A stretch of 64,000 bases of DNA from Archegozetes longisetosus (Eukaryota; Arthropoda; Arachnida; Sarcoptiformes; Trhypochthoniidae). Shown one piece after another: positions 62,368 to 64,000 of this stretch (positions within the stretch are counted from its first letter, which is position 1; each line of letters starts with the position of its first letter). The position numbers and the translations under genes are program-made. The DNA lies in assembly GCA_018873245.2 (NCBI GenBank), contig JAEMBT020000004.1, positions 10,598,652 through 10,662,651 of the forward strand, written 5' to 3'. The notes beneath the pieces were generated by a model that ran no database searches, was not told where the DNA came from, and worked only from the letters and a program-made list of their open reading frames with translations.

Positions 62368-63393
62368 ATGGAAACCAACAAGCCAATTAAATCTTGTATT
62401 TTATTGATATGTGGTTTGCCTTCGAGTGGAAAAAGTTTGTTAACAAACAATTTGTTAAAACATTCAAAAACAAATCCGCGAATATGTATTCATAACAATA
62501 AAAGTGATGACGAATTTGTATTTTATAACATAAGTATTGATCAATTGATTTCTATTAACGAACAATCGATTAATATTCAAATAAATGGATTTTGGAAACA
62601 ATTTAGAAGTGATTTGTTGATCGCTTCAAAAATGTTTATCAATCGGCTACTTAACCAAACAGATCCTAATTGTAGTAATAATAATCAAGTCAATCAAAAT
62701 GTCTTATCGATTTATCAATCAATTAATAAATTGAATAATTATTGTCCTAAAACTCGTCATAATTTTGTGCTCATAGTTGACGACAACTTTTACTACAGAA
62801 GTATGAGATATGAATGGTTTCAGGTCTCAAAACAGTACAAAATGGGTTTCGCTTTAATTATGATTAACTGTTCATTAGATTTAGCGATAGAGAGAAACCA
62901 AAGAAGAAGTGATGACAAATGTGTACCGAATTCAGTGATCATTAAAATGAATGACCGTTTTGAACATTCGCAAATGAATGGCTTTGAAATGAGAACATTC
63001 AATGTTTCTGCAGATGCTTTTGATTTTGTAATTACTGACGATTTGATTCAGTTTATTATCGATGCCATTCGTAATCCTGTTGTTGAACTAAACTTTATCA
63101 ATGAAGAAATGCGTGAAGAATCAAAATTAGTGACTCAATTGAATGTTATTCATAGAGTTGACTGCATCCTGCGTCAAGTTATTAACGAAAGAATTGCTAA
63201 TTCGGTTAATAAAAGAGAAATCGCAAAAGCGTTAAATGAAGCCAAAAAGTCCGTATTAAATGATTTAAAGCAATCGGTTGACATATTGCCCCCAGGGCTT
63301 AGAAATCAAATTCTAACAAACCAATCAATAAGTGATATTAAATTATTTTTGAACGATTTGTTGAACAAAAATGTTACTGTAAGTCAAAAGTGA
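62368..63393 (+). CDS. PSTK: L-seryl-tRNA(Sec) kinase
   Basis: Role: phosphorylates Ser on tRNA(Sec); the product is then converted to Sec by SepSecS, so this gene implies selenoprotein synthesis. A single intronless frame of 341 residues (vertebrate PSTK is about 350). ATG 62368 (METNKPIK) is the only sensible start. P-loop GLPSSGKS at residues 16-23 follows the hydrophobic strand CILLIC; DDNFYYRSMRYEW near 136-149 and AIERNQRR are PSTK/KTI12-family marks. A low-complexity insert with NNNQVNQN sits near residue 110. KTI12 is the main alternative, but the overall length and DDNFYYRSMRYE favour PSTK. The C-terminal half is helical, fitting the tRNA-binding domain. A convergent gene ends 399 bases downstream. 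Confidence 0.85.
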   Translation: METNKPIKSCILLICGLPSSGKSLLTNNLLKHSKTNPRICIHNNKSDDEFVFYNISIDQLISINEQSINIQINGFWKQFRSDLLIASKMFINRLLNQTDPNCSNNNQVNQNVLSIYQSINKLNNYCPKTRHNFVLIVDDNFYYRSMRYEWFQVSKQYKMGFALIMINCSLDLAIERNQRRSDDKCVPNSVIIKMNDRFEHSQMNGFEMRTFNVSADAFDFVITDDLIQFIIDAIRNPVVELNFINEEMREESKLVTQLNVIHRVDCILRQVINERIANSVNKREIAKALNEAKKSVLNDLKQSVDILPPGLRNQILTNQSISDIKLFLNDLLNKNVTVSQK

Positions 63394-63791
63394 CTAATAA
63401 GTGCAAAAATTATTTCCTCAATTGACACATTCGGGTGTTTGAGTCGTAACTCGTTTAATTTATTCAAATCAATGCAACTCAGATGTAATCAATTGGAAAT
63501 GTTTTACTTTTATTAAGTTAATTATGCCTTTCAATGAAATCATTCAGTACAATATTTTGCTCCAATTCGAGAACAATGCGATTCACGCTTTTAAAACAAA
63601 AATTCATGAAAGAGACAAAAGACTAAAACACTTTTATTCAAGACACACATCTGGAAACACATTGAATGATAGATTTTGAAAACTCGTTGAGCATAAAGAC
63701 TATTTGCAGAGATTGCGATAAAAAACAGTTGTCACTTATAACAACCATTAGTAAATAATTAAAATAAATGGGTTTTTATATTAATTTTCAT
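63394..63791. other. Convergent 3' spacer
   Basis: Region between two converging stop codons. AATAAA at 63763-63768 on the plus strand is a possible distal poly(A) signal for PSTK. Nothing else recognised. Confidence 0.5.
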
Positions 63792-64000
63792 TTATTTATT
63801 AGTCTCATCTAATTTAATACCATGTTTTTCGATATACCTGAGTCTCGCCATTTCAATTAGAGTCGCTTTGCGTTCTTTAAAAGACTTCGTGCGTTCGGTC
63901 GCATTCTTTCCAAAAGTTTTTGAACCGCAGTATAATGGTTTCATACTTTCAGTTGAGGTATATATACCTGAACTACTGTTATTTGTTGACGCGTTTGTCT
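63792..64000 (-). CDS. 3' end of an unidentified gene, cut by window edge
   Basis: The minus strand is open from the window edge to TAA at 63792-63794: 68 codons or so, including GIYTSTESMKPLYCG, then a charged helix SFKERKATLIEMARLRYIEK ending HGIKLDETNK. The composition is clearly protein-like. The C-terminal pattern F-ER-x-LI-x-AR-x-RY-EKHG resembles short helical tails in several ER-associated ubiquitin-pathway proteins, but I cannot name the family with confidence. Upstream exons lie outside the window. Confidence 0.6.
   Translation of the reverse strand, partial: TNASTNNSSSGIYTSTESMKPLYCGSKTFGKNATERTKSFKERKATLIEMARLRYIEKHGIKLDETNK

Noticed and set aside
1-64000. LTR, retrovirus-like or Polinton-like element
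   Set aside because: No reverse transcriptase, integrase, capsid or polymerase motif and no long direct terminal repeats were recognised anywhere.

Overview
The window looks like nuclear DNA of a small-genome arthropod, most likely an acariform mite. It is clearly AT-rich. The genes I could model are split mostly by short GT-AG introns, many of 50-100 bases. The gene families (tandem PM20D1-type peptidases, chorion-type haem peroxidases, a CLCA relic, HP1, a selenocysteine-pathway kinase) are animal. The species is inference; nothing here proves it. No rRNA, tRNA, CRISPR array or prokaryotic operon was seen, and no LTR, Polinton or other virus-like element was recognised.

Layout. 1-2.6 kb: gene-free, with a piggyBac-like and a hAT-like MITE. 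2.9-14 kb: a tandem duplication carrying two complete 8-exon PM20D1 genes (2915-4915 and 10209-12215), with a 717-base fold-back element in one downstream flank and a 1.2-kb element with long inverted ends between the copies. 14.4-16.5 kb: a full-length but decayed Mutator-like (MULE) DNA transposon with perfect 8-base target duplications and terminal repeats built of small tandem units. 16.6-18.6 kb: a CLCA (calcium-activated chloride channel regulator) pseudogene interrupted by a mariner deletion derivative. 20.7-32.7 kb: an 8-exon gene for an unidentified 332-residue multi-pass membrane protein, whose 7.9-kb fourth intron houses an intronless HP1/chromobox gene on the opposite strand. 33.4-40.9 kb: two secreted animal haem peroxidase genes head to tail. 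41-56.2 kb: a gene-poor stretch with a MITE and scraps of decayed coding sequence. 56.2-60.7 kb: a third peroxidase gene. 62.4-63.4 kb: an intronless PSTK gene. 63.8-64 kb: the 3' end of a convergent gene that runs off the window.

The exon models for the two PM20D1 genes, the membrane protein and the three peroxidases were built by hand, and reading phase agrees at every junction. The peroxidases differ in useful ways. Gene A has a furin-like site and the normal distal Asp-His. Gene B carries a long tyrosine/asparagine-rich segment in front of the catalytic domain and Asn for the distal Asp. Gene C has Ala for that Asp and a Pro/His-rich tail. All three are predicted to be secreted, so cuticle, egg-shell or cement cross-linking is a reasonable inferred role. 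The most promising novelty is gene B, an enzyme that may carry its own dityrosine substrate.
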